Origin: Onthomorpha sp937906975
Lineage (GTDB): Bacteria > Bacteroidota > Bacteroidia > Bacteroidales > P3
NCBI GenBank assembly: GCA_045614605.1
Contig: JAZLDH010000001.1
Location: 1 to 64,000 of the forward strand
Reading direction: 5' to 3'
Length of the DNA stretch: 64,000 nt
The position numbers were made by a program, and so were the translations under genes. The notes under the pieces were generated by a model. The model was not told where the DNA came from. It worked only from the letters and a program-made list of their open reading frames with translations, and made no database searches. Below are positions 36,472 to 44,450 of this stretch, one piece after another. Every line of letters begins with the position of its first letter. Position 1 is the first letter of the stretch.

Positions 36472-36505
36472 AAAGGGAGTGAATTTTCACTCCCTTTCTT
36501 TTTTA
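36472..36505. terminator. Terminator between efp and rpoD, mainly for rpoD
   Basis: AAAGGGAGTGA (36472-36482) pairs perfectly with TCACTCCCTTT (36487-36497). T tracts on both sides make it usable in both directions; it lies 11 nt past the rpoD stop. Confidence 0.85.
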
Positions 36506-36515
36506 TTTATTTTAT

Positions 36516-37382
36516 TTATTGTCCTAAGTAGGATTGTAAAATATGACTTCTTGATGTTTGTTTTAATCGTTTAATCGCCTTTTCTTTAATTTGACGTACT
36601 CTTTCTCTTGTTAAATCGAAGTTTTCGCCAATTTCATCTAAGGTCATAGGAGGATAACCCTCTAATCCGAAAAACATTTTCAAAATATCGCCCTCTTTTG
36701 GTGTTAGGGTTGAGATTGCTCTGTTGATTTCTAATTTTAAACTCTCATACATTAGTTCCGATTCTGGTGTGTCGCCATCTTCGTTTCTCATAAAATCATA
36801 CATTGTATTCTCTTCATCGCTTGCCAAAGGTGCGTCCATTGAAAGGTGTTTACCAGAATGGCGAAGGCTTTCTTTGACTTCTGCATCGGAAATGTCCAAT
36901 TCCATTGCCACTTCTTCTGGATTAGGAGTACGTTCAAACTCTTGTTCTAAACGTGCATAGGTTTTTGTGATTTTGTTCATAGAACCTATTTTGTTTAGTG
37001 GTAATCTGACAATTCTTGATTGCTCTGCCAAAGCCTGTAAGATAGATTGTCTAATCCACCATACAGCGTATGAAATGAATTTAAAACCTCTTGTTTCGTC
37101 AAAGCGTTGAGCTGCTTTTATCAAACCAAGATTTCCTTCATTAATAAGGTCTGGTAAACTCATTCCTTGATTTTGATATTGTTTTGCAACAGATACAACA
37201 AATCTTAAATTGGCTTTTGTTAATTTTTCTAAGGCAATTTGGTCGCCAGCTTTGATTCTTTGAGCCAATTTAACCTCTTCCTCAGGAGAAATCATTTCTA
37301 AACGTCCTATTTCTTGAAGATACTTATCCAAAGATGTGATTTCTCTGTTGGTTAATTGCTTTGTGATTTTGAGTTGTCTCAT
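36516..37382 (-). CDS. rpoD: Primary RNA polymerase sigma factor
   Basis: This 288-residue sigma-70 is of the short Bacteroidota form, which lacks region 1.1. Region 1.2 (LDKYLQEIGRLEMISPEEE) is followed by region 2 with NLGLIKAAQRFDETRGFKFISYAVWWIRQSI (about 85-118). Region 3 is next, then region 4 with the helix-turn-helix ENFDLTRERVRQIKEKAIKRL (about 252-272). It directs transcription from TTTG/TAnnTTTG promoters such as those listed here and would be the target of the 6S RNA. Confidence 0.96.
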   Translation of the reverse strand: MRQLKITKQLTNREITSLDKYLQEIGRLEMISPEEEVKLAQRIKAGDQIALEKLTKANLRFVVSVAKQYQNQGMSLPDLINEGNLGLIKAAQRFDETRGFKFISYAVWWIRQSILQALAEQSRIVRLPLNKIGSMNKITKTYARLEQEFERTPNPEEVAMELDISDAEVKESLRHSGKHLSMDAPLASDEENTMYDFMRNEDGDTPESELMYESLKLEINRAISTLTPKEGDILKMFFGLEGYPPMTLDEIGENFDLTRERVRQIKEKAIKRLKQTSRSHILQSYLGQ

Positions 37383-37437
37383 TATATATCGTTTTTTTTT
37401 AATTTCTATGACCTATTACGCTTTTAAAGAAAAATAG

Positions 37438-38031
37438 TTACAAATAATATCCATTTTTCTCTATTTCTTCTCTTACATTTTCTGGTATAAGATAACGTAT
37501 AGATTTGTTGTTTCGTATGTTATTTCTTATAAGAGAGGAAGAAATCTCTATCATAGGAGCATTAATCTTTATAACATTTTCCAACTCAAAAAGTTTAGAT
37601 TCTTCACACTTAGGACGTGGATAGACAAATATGCGATAATAATCTAAAATGGCTTGATAGTTTTTCCATTTGTGGAAATTTTTCAAATTATCCTCACCTA
37701 TAATGATTGTAAACTCTTTGTCGGGGTATTTTTCTTGTAAATAGGTGAGTGTGTCAATGGTGTAAGAGGGTAGAGGTAAAGAAAACTCAATATCACAAGC
37801 TCTAAAACCATCGTTATTTTCAATGGCTTTTTGCACCAAGTAGTATCTTGCGCGATTATCTAAAAGATTGCTTCTTTCCTTAAAAGGATTTTGAGGACTG
37901 ACAACAAACCAAATCAAATCCAAATCGGAGTTTTCCAAAATTTGCTCAGCTAAAATCAAATGCCCATTATGAATAGGATTAAAACTCCCAAAGTATAAGC
38001 CAATCTTTTTGTTGTATGTTTTTTTCTTCAT
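37438..38031 (-). CDS. nadD: Nicotinate-nucleotide adenylyltransferase
   Basis: This enzyme of 197 residues joins nicotinate mononucleotide and ATP to make deamido-NAD. The nucleotidyltransferase GSFNPIHNGH motif lies near residues 13-22 and the ISSSLIR motif (ISSTxIR class) near 172-178. I start at ATG 38031 (MKKKTYNKKIGLYFG), which fits the family. The open frame extends to a TTG at 38058 with residues that do not look conserved. Confidence 0.93.
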   Translation of the reverse strand: MKKKTYNKKIGLYFGSFNPIHNGHLILAEQILENSDLDLIWFVVSPQNPFKERSNLLDNRARYYLVQKAIENNDGFRACDIEFSLPLPSYTIDTLTYLQEKYPDKEFTIIIGEDNLKNFHKWKNYQAILDYYRIFVYPRPKCEESKLFELENVIKINAPMIEISSSLIRNNIRNNKSIRYLIPENVREEIEKNGYYL

Positions 38032-38107
38032 AGAGTTTTGCTGAAAAATTCTATGCAAATGTAGAAATATTTCTTTGATTTATTTTCGTAAAGCAAAGAA
38101 ATATTAT

Positions 38108-38115
38108 TATCTTTG
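38108..38115 (+). promoter_or_regulatory. -7 element for the secreted thioredoxin-fold-like gene
   Basis: TATCTTTG matches TAnnTTTG; a TTCG at 38085-38088 is at the 19-nt position. The ATG follows at 38149. Confidence 0.5.
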
Positions 38116-38148
38116 CCTAATATTTTTTGATTAAAGTTTTGTTTTGAA

Positions 38149-39537
38149 ATGAAAAGATTATTCTTTGTTATAATATTATTGTCAAGTGTTTTTGTTTATT
38201 CTCAGAATGTTAGAATAAATTTAACGGGCAAGGGATTGGAAAACAAAAAGGTGAGATTATCTCTTGTGGAGGATAGAATTTCTCTTTTGAGAACTGAAAA
38301 GGCTTCGGAGTTTGTTGCCTCTGGTGATAGTGTTGTGAATTTTGCTCTTACACTTGATGGGGTGAGTGAGTTGGTTATTGGTATAGATGCTTATTCTTAT
38401 TCGTTTTTGGCACAACCTGGAAATGTGTATGAAATGCGTTTGAAGGATTTTAATTTTAATCTTGCTGATTCTTTTAATGTTTTGATGTACAATGTGGAAC
38501 TTCCTATAGAGATTCTTAGTCCTGAGGGGGATTTGACTTTAAAGATTATTGATTTTGATTATGAGCTTAATAATTATATATTGAATAATAAGAGAAAGCT
38601 TTATCCTATGAAGGATAGTCTTACGATTGCAGGATTGAATGCTTTGAAGGATAAGTTTTTGCAGGGTGAGGATAGGTCTTCTTATTTTTATAGTTATGTG
38701 GATTATGAGTTTGCTACCTTGGAGAGAAGCCTAAGTACAAAAAATTATAATAAGCTTAGAAATACTCTTTTTATTGATAAGCCAATCCTTTATTATAATG
38801 TTGGTTATATGGATTGTTTTAATAATGTTTTTGATCATTATTTTTCTAAGGGTAACAAATTTGTTTCTCAAAGCGAGATAGAGTTTTGGCTTTCTACTCA
38901 TAATTATGAGGATTTTATTGATGCCTTGGGTAAGGACTCGGTTCTGAGAAATGAAAAGTTTAGAGAGTTGGTTTTTATTAAGGGTATGAAGGATGTTTAT
39001 CTTGATGGGGCTTTTGAAAAGGCTGATGTGATAAAGATTTTGGAGATTTTGGCTAAGCAGACTAAGTTTGCAGAACATAGAACGATTGCTTTAAATACTA
39101 TTGAGGCGTTGTTGTCAATTTCTTTTTCGGGAAAGGAATTTGGTGATTTTGTGTTGAAGAATGTTTCTGACGAGGTTGTTAAATTATCTCAATATTGTGA
39201 TAAGCCTTTGGTGTTGAATTTTGTGAGGTTGAACGATGTGGAATCAAAAAGGGAAATGGAGGTTGTTCACGCTCTTTATGATAGTATAGCTCAGAATTGT
39301 AATATTGTAACGATTAGTTGTGATAAGAATTTAGATGCGCTTTACAATTTTGTGAAAAACACAAAGGTGGGTAGCAAATACAAATGGCAAATGCTACATT
39401 TTGATGGCAATTATGATTTGTTGGAATATTATAAGGTGAAAGCCTTTCCTATGTTTATTTTGATTTCAAAAGAGGGAAAAATCTTGGAAAATCCTATGCG
39501 AAATCCAAGTGAGGGTAGTTTGTTACGATTCTTTTGA
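38149..39537 (+). CDS. Exported protein with C-terminal thioredoxin-like region lacking CxxC; function unknown
   Basis: The protein has 462 residues. A signal peptide ends at about residue 19 (VYSQ). A beta-rich N-terminal part (about 20-115) resembles the DUF4369/TlpA-associated type, the middle is helical (about 130-330), and the C-terminus (about 345-460) has the spacing of a thioredoxin fold. VVTISCDKNLDALYNFV-type and YYKVKAFPMFILISKEGKIL sequence includes the cis-proline strand. No CxxC is present where TlpA/AhpC-like oxidoreductases have it, so redox activity is unlikely. The coding strand is strikingly G/T-rich. Its 3' end overlaps the convergent xerD gene by 15 nt. Confidence 0.65.
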   Translation: MKRLFFVIILLSSVFVYSQNVRINLTGKGLENKKVRLSLVEDRISLLRTEKASEFVASGDSVVNFALTLDGVSELVIGIDAYSYSFLAQPGNVYEMRLKDFNFNLADSFNVLMYNVELPIEILSPEGDLTLKIIDFDYELNNYILNNKRKLYPMKDSLTIAGLNALKDKFLQGEDRSSYFYSYVDYEFATLERSLSTKNYNKLRNTLFIDKPILYYNVGYMDCFNNVFDHYFSKGNKFVSQSEIEFWLSTHNYEDFIDALGKDSVLRNEKFRELVFIKGMKDVYLDGAFEKADVIKILEILAKQTKFAEHRTIALNTIEALLSISFSGKEFGDFVLKNVSDEVVKLSQYCDKPLVLNFVRLNDVESKREMEVVHALYDSIAQNCNIVTISCDKNLDALYNFVKNTKVGSKYKWQMLHFDGNYDLLEYYKVKAFPMFILISKEGKILENPMRNPSEGSLLRFF

Positions 39538-40446
39538 TTTGTCTTTGTTTAGTTCTTTGTAATGTGGGTGGTAGAGCATAAGTGTCTCTCTTAGGTGTAG
39601 TGTGTCTAAGTGTGTGTAGATTTCGGTGGAAACCACGCTTGAATGTCCCATCATTTCTTTTACTGCTATTAGGTTGGCTCCTCCTTTTATTAATGCGGAA
39701 GCAAAACTGTGTCGCAGTATGTGGGGGTGAATGTTTTTCTTAATGCCTGCCTGATGAGCAAGGGTTTTTAGTGTTTGAAAGACGTATTGGCGTGTGAGTT
39801 GTCTGCCTCTTCTGTTGAGAAATACAATGTCTGTGTATTTTGCTTCTATTTTTGGGAGTTTGCTTCTGTGGTTGTTTATGTAGAGTTTTAGTAATTTTAA
39901 TGCTTTTTCGCCAATGGGTACAAGGCGTTCTTTGTTGCCTTTTCCTATTACTTTTATGTATTCGTATTTGTAGTAAATGTCTCCTTTTTTTAGGTTTAGA
40001 AGTTCGCTTATTCTTAGTCCGCAAGCGTATAAAACTTCAATTATCACACTGTCTCTAAATCCATGATAGGTGCTTTTGTCTATTATGGAAAGTATGCTTT
40101 GGATTTCTTCGTGAGAAAGCACAACGGGAAGTTTTTTTTCTAAGCGTGAGGTTTCTATTAGTTCACATGGGTTTTTTGTGATTTGGTCGGTCATTATCAA
40201 AAAGCGAAAGAATGATTTTATTCCGCTGATTGTTCTTCGGTTGCTACTGTTTTTTAGTTTTAGTTGCCAGAGAAATTCCTCTATGTGTTGGAGTTCTGTT
40301 GTGTGGGGCGTGATTGCGGGATATTTTTCGTGCATGAATGCGAAGAATTTTTTGCAATCTCTTAGGTATGCTTCAAATGTGTTTTGTGATAAGGAGCATT
40401 CGAAAAGTATGTAGCTTTTAAAATCGTTTATGTACTCTTCCCACAT
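39523..40446 (-). CDS. xerD: Tyrosine recombinase XerD (XerC/D family)
   Basis: The protein has 307 residues. The SAM-like N-terminal DNA-binding domain lies at about 1-95. The catalytic domain has the arginine in ACGLRISELL (near 147), the lysine in GKGNKERLVP (near 172), HPHILRHSFA (near 243-252), GHSSVVSTEIYTH and the nucleophilic tyrosine near 278. It resolves chromosome dimers at dif with its partner. Size, full residue set and linkage to mtgA in a housekeeping setting favour chromosomal XerD over a mobile-element integrase. It starts 15 nt after mtgA. Confidence 0.9.
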   Translation of the reverse strand: MWEEYINDFKSYILFECSLSQNTFEAYLRDCKKFFAFMHEKYPAITPHTTELQHIEEFLWQLKLKNSSNRRTISGIKSFFRFLIMTDQITKNPCELIETSRLEKKLPVVLSHEEIQSILSIIDKSTYHGFRDSVIIEVLYACGLRISELLNLKKGDIYYKYEYIKVIGKGNKERLVPIGEKALKLLKLYINNHRSKLPKIEAKYTDIVFLNRRGRQLTRQYVFQTLKTLAHQAGIKKNIHPHILRHSFASALIKGGANLIAVKEMMGHSSVVSTEIYTHLDTLHLRETLMLYHPHYKELNKDKSKES

Positions 40447-40461
40447 TAGGTTTGCTTTGCT

Positions 40462-41121
40462 TTATTCAAATTTTACAGGTCCTATGTTGTTCATTAATCG
40501 CATGATTTTGTTTGCTCTGCGATTTAGATATTTTGTTGGGTGGGCTGGGTCGCGTTTTAGTGGACTTGGTAGGGCTGCTGCTATGAGGGCGGATTGTCTT
40601 TTGGAGAGTTTGGCTGCTGGGCGATTGAAGTAGTGTTGTGAGGCGGCTTCTATTCCGTAGATTCCATCGCCATATTCTATTACATTAAGATAAACCTCCA
40701 TTATTCTTTCTTTTGACCAAAAGGTTTCTATTAAAAAGGTGTACCAAACCTCTAATCCTTTTCTTAGATAACTTCTTCCGTTCCATAAGAAAACGTTTTT
40801 TGCTGTTTGTTGCGAAATGGTGCTCGCTCCACGCATAGGTTTGTTTTTACGTTTTGATTCTTCTATTGCAATTTTTATTTGTTCAAAGTCAAAGCCTGAG
40901 TGTGAAAGAAATAAATTATCTTCTGAGGCTACTACGGCTTGAATCATTTTTGGAGAAATCTCATCTATATCTACCCATTGACGCTCTATTTTGCTCGGTC
41001 TTTGCATCATGAGGATTGTTATCGGAGGATTGATAACGGTGTATGCTAATGTTAGTAGTATGCTTAAACATATATATGAGAGTATGGCTATTGCTATGTA
41101 TTTAAAGACTTTTTTAATCAT
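40462..41121 (-). CDS. mtgA: Monofunctional peptidoglycan transglycosylase
   Basis: This 219-residue GT51 enzyme polymerises lipid II glycan strands. A membrane anchor lies at about residues 8-32. The catalytic region has the ASEDNLFLSHSGFD motif (glutamate near 69) and GASTISQQTAKNVFLW. It also has ERIMEVYLNVIEYGDGIYGIEAA and a second acidic motif. No transpeptidase domain follows, so it is the monofunctional form. It is divergent from bamD and first in a two-gene set with xerD. Confidence 0.95.
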   Translation of the reverse strand: MIKKVFKYIAIAILSYICLSILLTLAYTVINPPITILMMQRPSKIERQWVDIDEISPKMIQAVVASEDNLFLSHSGFDFEQIKIAIEESKRKNKPMRGASTISQQTAKNVFLWNGRSYLRKGLEVWYTFLIETFWSKERIMEVYLNVIEYGDGIYGIEAASQHYFNRPAAKLSKRQSALIAAALPSPLKRDPAHPTKYLNRRANKIMRLMNNIGPVKFE

Positions 41122-41137
41122 AGATGTACGATTTTTA

Positions 41138-41168
41138 TTTGCAAAAATACAAAATTGTTGTATCTTTG
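41138..41168 (+). promoter_or_regulatory. Promoter of the bamD-rpoZ-coaBC group
   Basis: TTTG at 41138-41141, a 19-nt spacer, and TATCTTTG at 41161-41168. The bamD ATG begins only 7 nt later, so the mRNA would have almost no leader. Confidence 0.8.
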
Positions 41169-41175
41169 CAAAATT

Positions 41176-41985
41176 ATGAAAAAAGTACTCTGTTTTTTAT
41201 CTATATTAGTCTTGCTTTCTTCGTGTGCTTCTACAAGAAAGCATAATAAACTTTTGAAAAGCAACGATGTTGATGCAAAGTATGAGGCTGCAATGAAAGC
41301 CTATGAAATAGGTGACTATATGCACGCTAATCAGTTGTTTGAGAATCTTTTGCTTTATTCAAGAGGTAGGGAAATGTCTGAGAAAGTAAACTTGTATTAT
41401 GCAAAGAGTTTGTTGGCTAGCAAGGATTATTATTCGGCAGGTTATCAGTTTGAAAGTTTTGTTAAATGGTTTCCTTATTCTCAATACGCAGAAGAGGCTT
41501 TGTTTCAAGCGGCTTATTGTAAGTATTTAGAGGCTCCTGATTATACTTTGGACCAAACCTTAACTAAACAGTCAATTGATGCTTTTCAAGAATACATAGA
41601 AAAGTATCCTAAGAGTGAAAGAGTGGCAGAGGCTAATAAATTGATGGATAATTTGAGAGAAAAAATGATAGAAAAGGACTATCAAAATGCTTATAACTAC
41701 TACAAAACTATGCAATATCACGCTGCATGTGTTAGTTTTAAGAATTTCTTGAATGATTATCCTGATTTGAGTGAAAAAAGAGAAAATGCGATGTATTATA
41801 TAGTGCTTTCGGGTTATGAATTTGCTTGTAACAGTGTTGAGGATAAGTTGAAAGAAAGATATGAAAGCGTTATATTGGATTATGAGCGTTATTCTGTTGT
41901 TTTTTCTAATATGAAAGATAAGAAAAAACGTGAACAATTAGAGAAAATTTATAATGAATCAAAATTAAAATACAATGGACTATAA
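41176..41985 (+). CDS. bamD: Outer membrane protein assembly factor BamD (lipoprotein)
   Basis: The protein has 269 residues. A lipoprotein signal has its lipobox LLSSC near residue 16. TPR-like helical repeats span about 35-260, including MKAYEIGDYMHANQLFENLL, AGYQFESFVKWFPYSQYAEEALFQAAYC and AIDAFQEYIEKYPKSERV-type units typical of BamD/ComL. It works with BamA to fold outer-membrane barrels. I start at ATG 41176 because the open frame upstream begins at TTG 41155 and would translate across the promoter. It overlaps rpoZ by 11 nt. Confidence 0.92.
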   Translation: MKKVLCFLSILVLLSSCASTRKHNKLLKSNDVDAKYEAAMKAYEIGDYMHANQLFENLLLYSRGREMSEKVNLYYAKSLLASKDYYSAGYQFESFVKWFPYSQYAEEALFQAAYCKYLEAPDYTLDQTLTKQSIDAFQEYIEKYPKSERVAEANKLMDNLREKMIEKDYQNAYNYYKTMQYHAACVSFKNFLNDYPDLSEKRENAMYYIVLSGYEFACNSVEDKLKERYESVILDYERYSVVFSNMKDKKKREQLEKIYNESKLKYNGL

Positions 41986-42316
41986 GAGAACAAAGGCTGA
42001 TACAAGTATTAAAACAAGAAATTTAAACGACTTTGATACATTGACAGGAAATCTTTACGAAACAATTGCAATGTTGAGTAAACGTTCTGATCAAATATCA
42101 GCTGATTTAAAACAAGAATTATATAAGAAAATAGAAGACTTTGCTGTTGCTACTGATTCTTTGGACGAAATTCACGAAAATAAAGAACAAATAGAATTAG
42201 CAAAGTTTTATGAACAACTTCCTAAACCTTATCTTATCGCAATAAAGGAATATATGGACGAAAAGCTTGTCTATAAAAATCCTACTACTAAGGTTGGTAT
42301 GGAAGAAGAGAAATAA
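41975..42316 (+). CDS. rpoZ: RNA polymerase omega subunit (Bacteroidota type)
   Basis: This 113-residue protein is of the RNA_pol_Rpb6 type found in this phylum. TRNLNDFDTLTGNLYETIAMLSKRSDQI corresponds to the conserved omega core. Position directly after bamD and before coaBC is the standard Bacteroidota order. It supports RNA polymerase assembly. Confidence 0.85.
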   Translation: MDYKRTKADTSIKTRNLNDFDTLTGNLYETIAMLSKRSDQISADLKQELYKKIEDFAVATDSLDEIHENKEQIELAKFYEQLPKPYLIAIKEYMDEKLVYKNPTTKVGMEEEK

Positions 42317-42339
42317 ATCAAGTAAAAAGTCTTTTTGAT

Positions 42340-43524
42340 ATGAATTTAAGGGTTGTTGTTGCAATAAGTGGAGGAATTGCCGCTTATAAAGTGCCGTTGC
42401 TTATACGAATGTTAAAGAAAGTAGGGTGTGAAGTGAAGGTTGTCGCAACTAAAAACGCCCTTGAATTTGTAACTCCTATGACACTTCAAACTCTTTCGCA
42501 AAATCCTATTTATAGTGATATGTTTGCAGAGAGTGAGGTGGATTTTACAAAACATATTAGTTTGGCTGATTGGGCAGATGTTTACATTGTAGCACCTGCA
42601 ACGGCAAATATTATAGGTAAGTATGCAAATGGAATTGCAGATGATTGCCTTACAACTACTTTATTGGCTTTTGATAAAACAGTGTTCTTTGCTCCTGCAA
42701 TGAATACAAAGATGTATCACAATAAAGTGGTGCAAGATAATATTAAACGTTTGCAATCTTTGGGTGTGAAAATGATTCTGCCAGAAAAAGGCGAGCTTGC
42801 TTGTGGTGTTGTGGGAGATGGCAGAATGGCTGAGCCGGAAACTATTTTTCAAACAGTAGAATCTTTTGTTAATCAATCGCAAACCTATGCGGGAAAGAAG
42901 ATTTGCATAACTGCTGGGCCTACATACGAGCAAATTGATGCTGTTCGTTTTATTGGAAACTACTCTTCTGGTAGAATGGGTTTTGAATTAGCAAGGGTTT
43001 TCGCAGAAAAAGGAGCTCAAGTAAGTTTAATAACAGGTCCTACTCAGCAAACAATTGAGCATAGCAACATTACAAGATATGATGTAAAGAATGCTGCTCA
43101 GATGTATGAGAAAACGGTTGAGATTTTTGAACAATCCGATATTGCAATCCTATCTGCTGCTGTTGCGGACTATACTCCTAAATCTACCTTCGATAATAAA
43201 TTAAAGAAAAAGTACGATAATTTAGTTATTGAATTAGTTCCAACAAAGGATATACTTGCCGAATTAGGTAGAAGAAAGAAAGAAAATCAGATTTTAGTGG
43301 GTTTTGCATTAGAAACCGACAATGAGTTGGAAAATGCAAAGGATAAGTTGCGTAGAAAGAACTTAGACTACATTGTTTTAAACTCATTGAATGACAAAGG
43401 TGCAGGATTCAATGTGCCAACTAACAAAGTAACGATTTTAAATGCGAGAGGAGGGGTTTACGAGTCGGATTTAAAATCTAAATATGAAGTAGCGTTAGAT
43501 ATTTCTGAAAAAATATTAGAGTAA
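42340..43524 (+). CDS. coaBC: Bifunctional phosphopantothenoylcysteine decarboxylase / phosphopantothenate-cysteine ligase
   Basis: This 394-residue fusion catalyses two successive steps of coenzyme A synthesis. The FMN-dependent CoaC half (about 1-180) has AISGGIAAYK, the catalytic-histidine region FTKHISLADWAD, the APATANIIGKYANGIADD loop and PAMNTKMY. The CoaB half (about 185-394) has TAGPTYEQIDAVRFIGNYSSG and the AAVADYTP and KDILAELG segments. The coding frame ends in TAATG shared with the next start. Confidence 0.96.
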   Translation: MNLRVVVAISGGIAAYKVPLLIRMLKKVGCEVKVVATKNALEFVTPMTLQTLSQNPIYSDMFAESEVDFTKHISLADWADVYIVAPATANIIGKYANGIADDCLTTTLLAFDKTVFFAPAMNTKMYHNKVVQDNIKRLQSLGVKMILPEKGELACGVVGDGRMAEPETIFQTVESFVNQSQTYAGKKICITAGPTYEQIDAVRFIGNYSSGRMGFELARVFAEKGAQVSLITGPTQQTIEHSNITRYDVKNAAQMYEKTVEIFEQSDIAILSAAVADYTPKSTFDNKLKKKYDNLVIELVPTKDILAELGRRKKENQILVGFALETDNELENAKDKLRRKNLDYIVLNSLNDKGAGFNVPTNKVTILNARGGVYESDLKSKYEVALDISEKILE

Positions 43525-44429
43525 TGAAAAGGTTTCTTGTTTTTTTCTTTACGTTACTTTTTTTTATGCAAGCAAATTCTCAAGAATTTCGTGTAAGCGT
43601 AAGTGTCAATTCTACACAATTACAATCCTCCGACAGAGAAGTTTTTCAGCAAATACAAGAATTGTTAAATGAATTTGTAAACGAGAGAAAGTGGACCGAT
43701 GTTATATATGAGGAGTACGAGAAAATAGAAGGTTCTATCTCAATTACAATTACCGAACATTCTACTCAAGAAGATTTTAAGGGAGATATAAACCTTCAAT
43801 TAAGACGTCCTGTCTATGGTTCTACATATACAACCACCCTTTTAAATACACAAGAACAAAACTTTACATTCAAATTTATTCAAGGACAGAGTTTAGAGTT
43901 TGACCAAAACAATTACACAAATAATTTGGTCTCTACTGTTGCTTTTTATTTGTATTATTTTTTAGCTCTCGATGCTGATAGTTTTGAATTAAACGGAGGA
44001 AATAAATATCTCACTATTTGTCAAAATATAGTTACAGCATCGCAACGTTCCGCTTCAAAGGGTTGGAAAAGAGCAGAGGATAATAGAAATAAATATTGGA
44101 TGGTGGAAAACCTAACCAATACAACATATAGATATATCAGAGAGGCTTCGTATCAATATCATCGTTTAGGATTAGATATGATGCAAGGCGATAGTCAAGC
44201 CGAAGCAAGAAACAATATAATGGAGGCTATTGAAAATGTAAAACGAGCACATAGAGAAAAATCTGACTTAGTTGCTGTAAGACAATTCTTAGATGCAAAA
44301 TCAGATGAAATAGTTAATATTTTCAAAGGCGCTCCACAAAACGAGAAATCAAGAGCGGCGAGTTTAATGAAAGAGATAGACCCGTCAAATACAAATAAAT
44401 ACGAACAAATTTTACAACAAGCACAATAA
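43524..44429 (+). CDS. DUF4835 family exported protein (T9SS-associated PorD-type)
   Basis: This 301-residue protein has a signal peptide ending near residue 19 (ANSQ). FRVSVSVNSTQLQSSDREVFQQIQELLNEFVN and YYFLALDADSFELNGGNKYLTICQNIV-type sequence matches the DUF4835 family, which follows coaBC in many Bacteroidota and is linked with the type IX secretion apparatus (annotated PorD by some). It starts on the last base of the coaBC stop, so it is translationally coupled. The exact role is not settled. Confidence 0.8.
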   Translation: MKRFLVFFFTLLFFMQANSQEFRVSVSVNSTQLQSSDREVFQQIQELLNEFVNERKWTDVIYEEYEKIEGSISITITEHSTQEDFKGDINLQLRRPVYGSTYTTTLLNTQEQNFTFKFIQGQSLEFDQNNYTNNLVSTVAFYLYYFLALDADSFELNGGNKYLTICQNIVTASQRSASKGWKRAEDNRNKYWMVENLTNTTYRYIREASYQYHRLGLDMMQGDSQAEARNNIMEAIENVKRAHREKSDLVAVRQFLDAKSDEIVNIFKGAPQNEKSRAASLMKEIDPSNTNKYEQILQQAQ

Positions 44430-44450
44430 TAATTAAAAAATAATAACAAT

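Noticed and set aside
38032..38058. NadD start at TTG 38058
   Set aside because: The extra nine residues are not family-like, while ATG 38031 gives the expected N-terminus before GSFNPIHNGH.
39523..40446. Tyrosine recombinase as integrase of a mobile element
   Set aside because: Length, full XerD residue set, operon with mtgA and absence of att-like repeats or cargo around it favour the housekeeping XerD.
41155..41175. Longer BamD starting at TTG 41155
   Set aside because: This start lies upstream of and runs through the -7 element; the ATG at 41176 opens a proper lipoprotein signal peptide.
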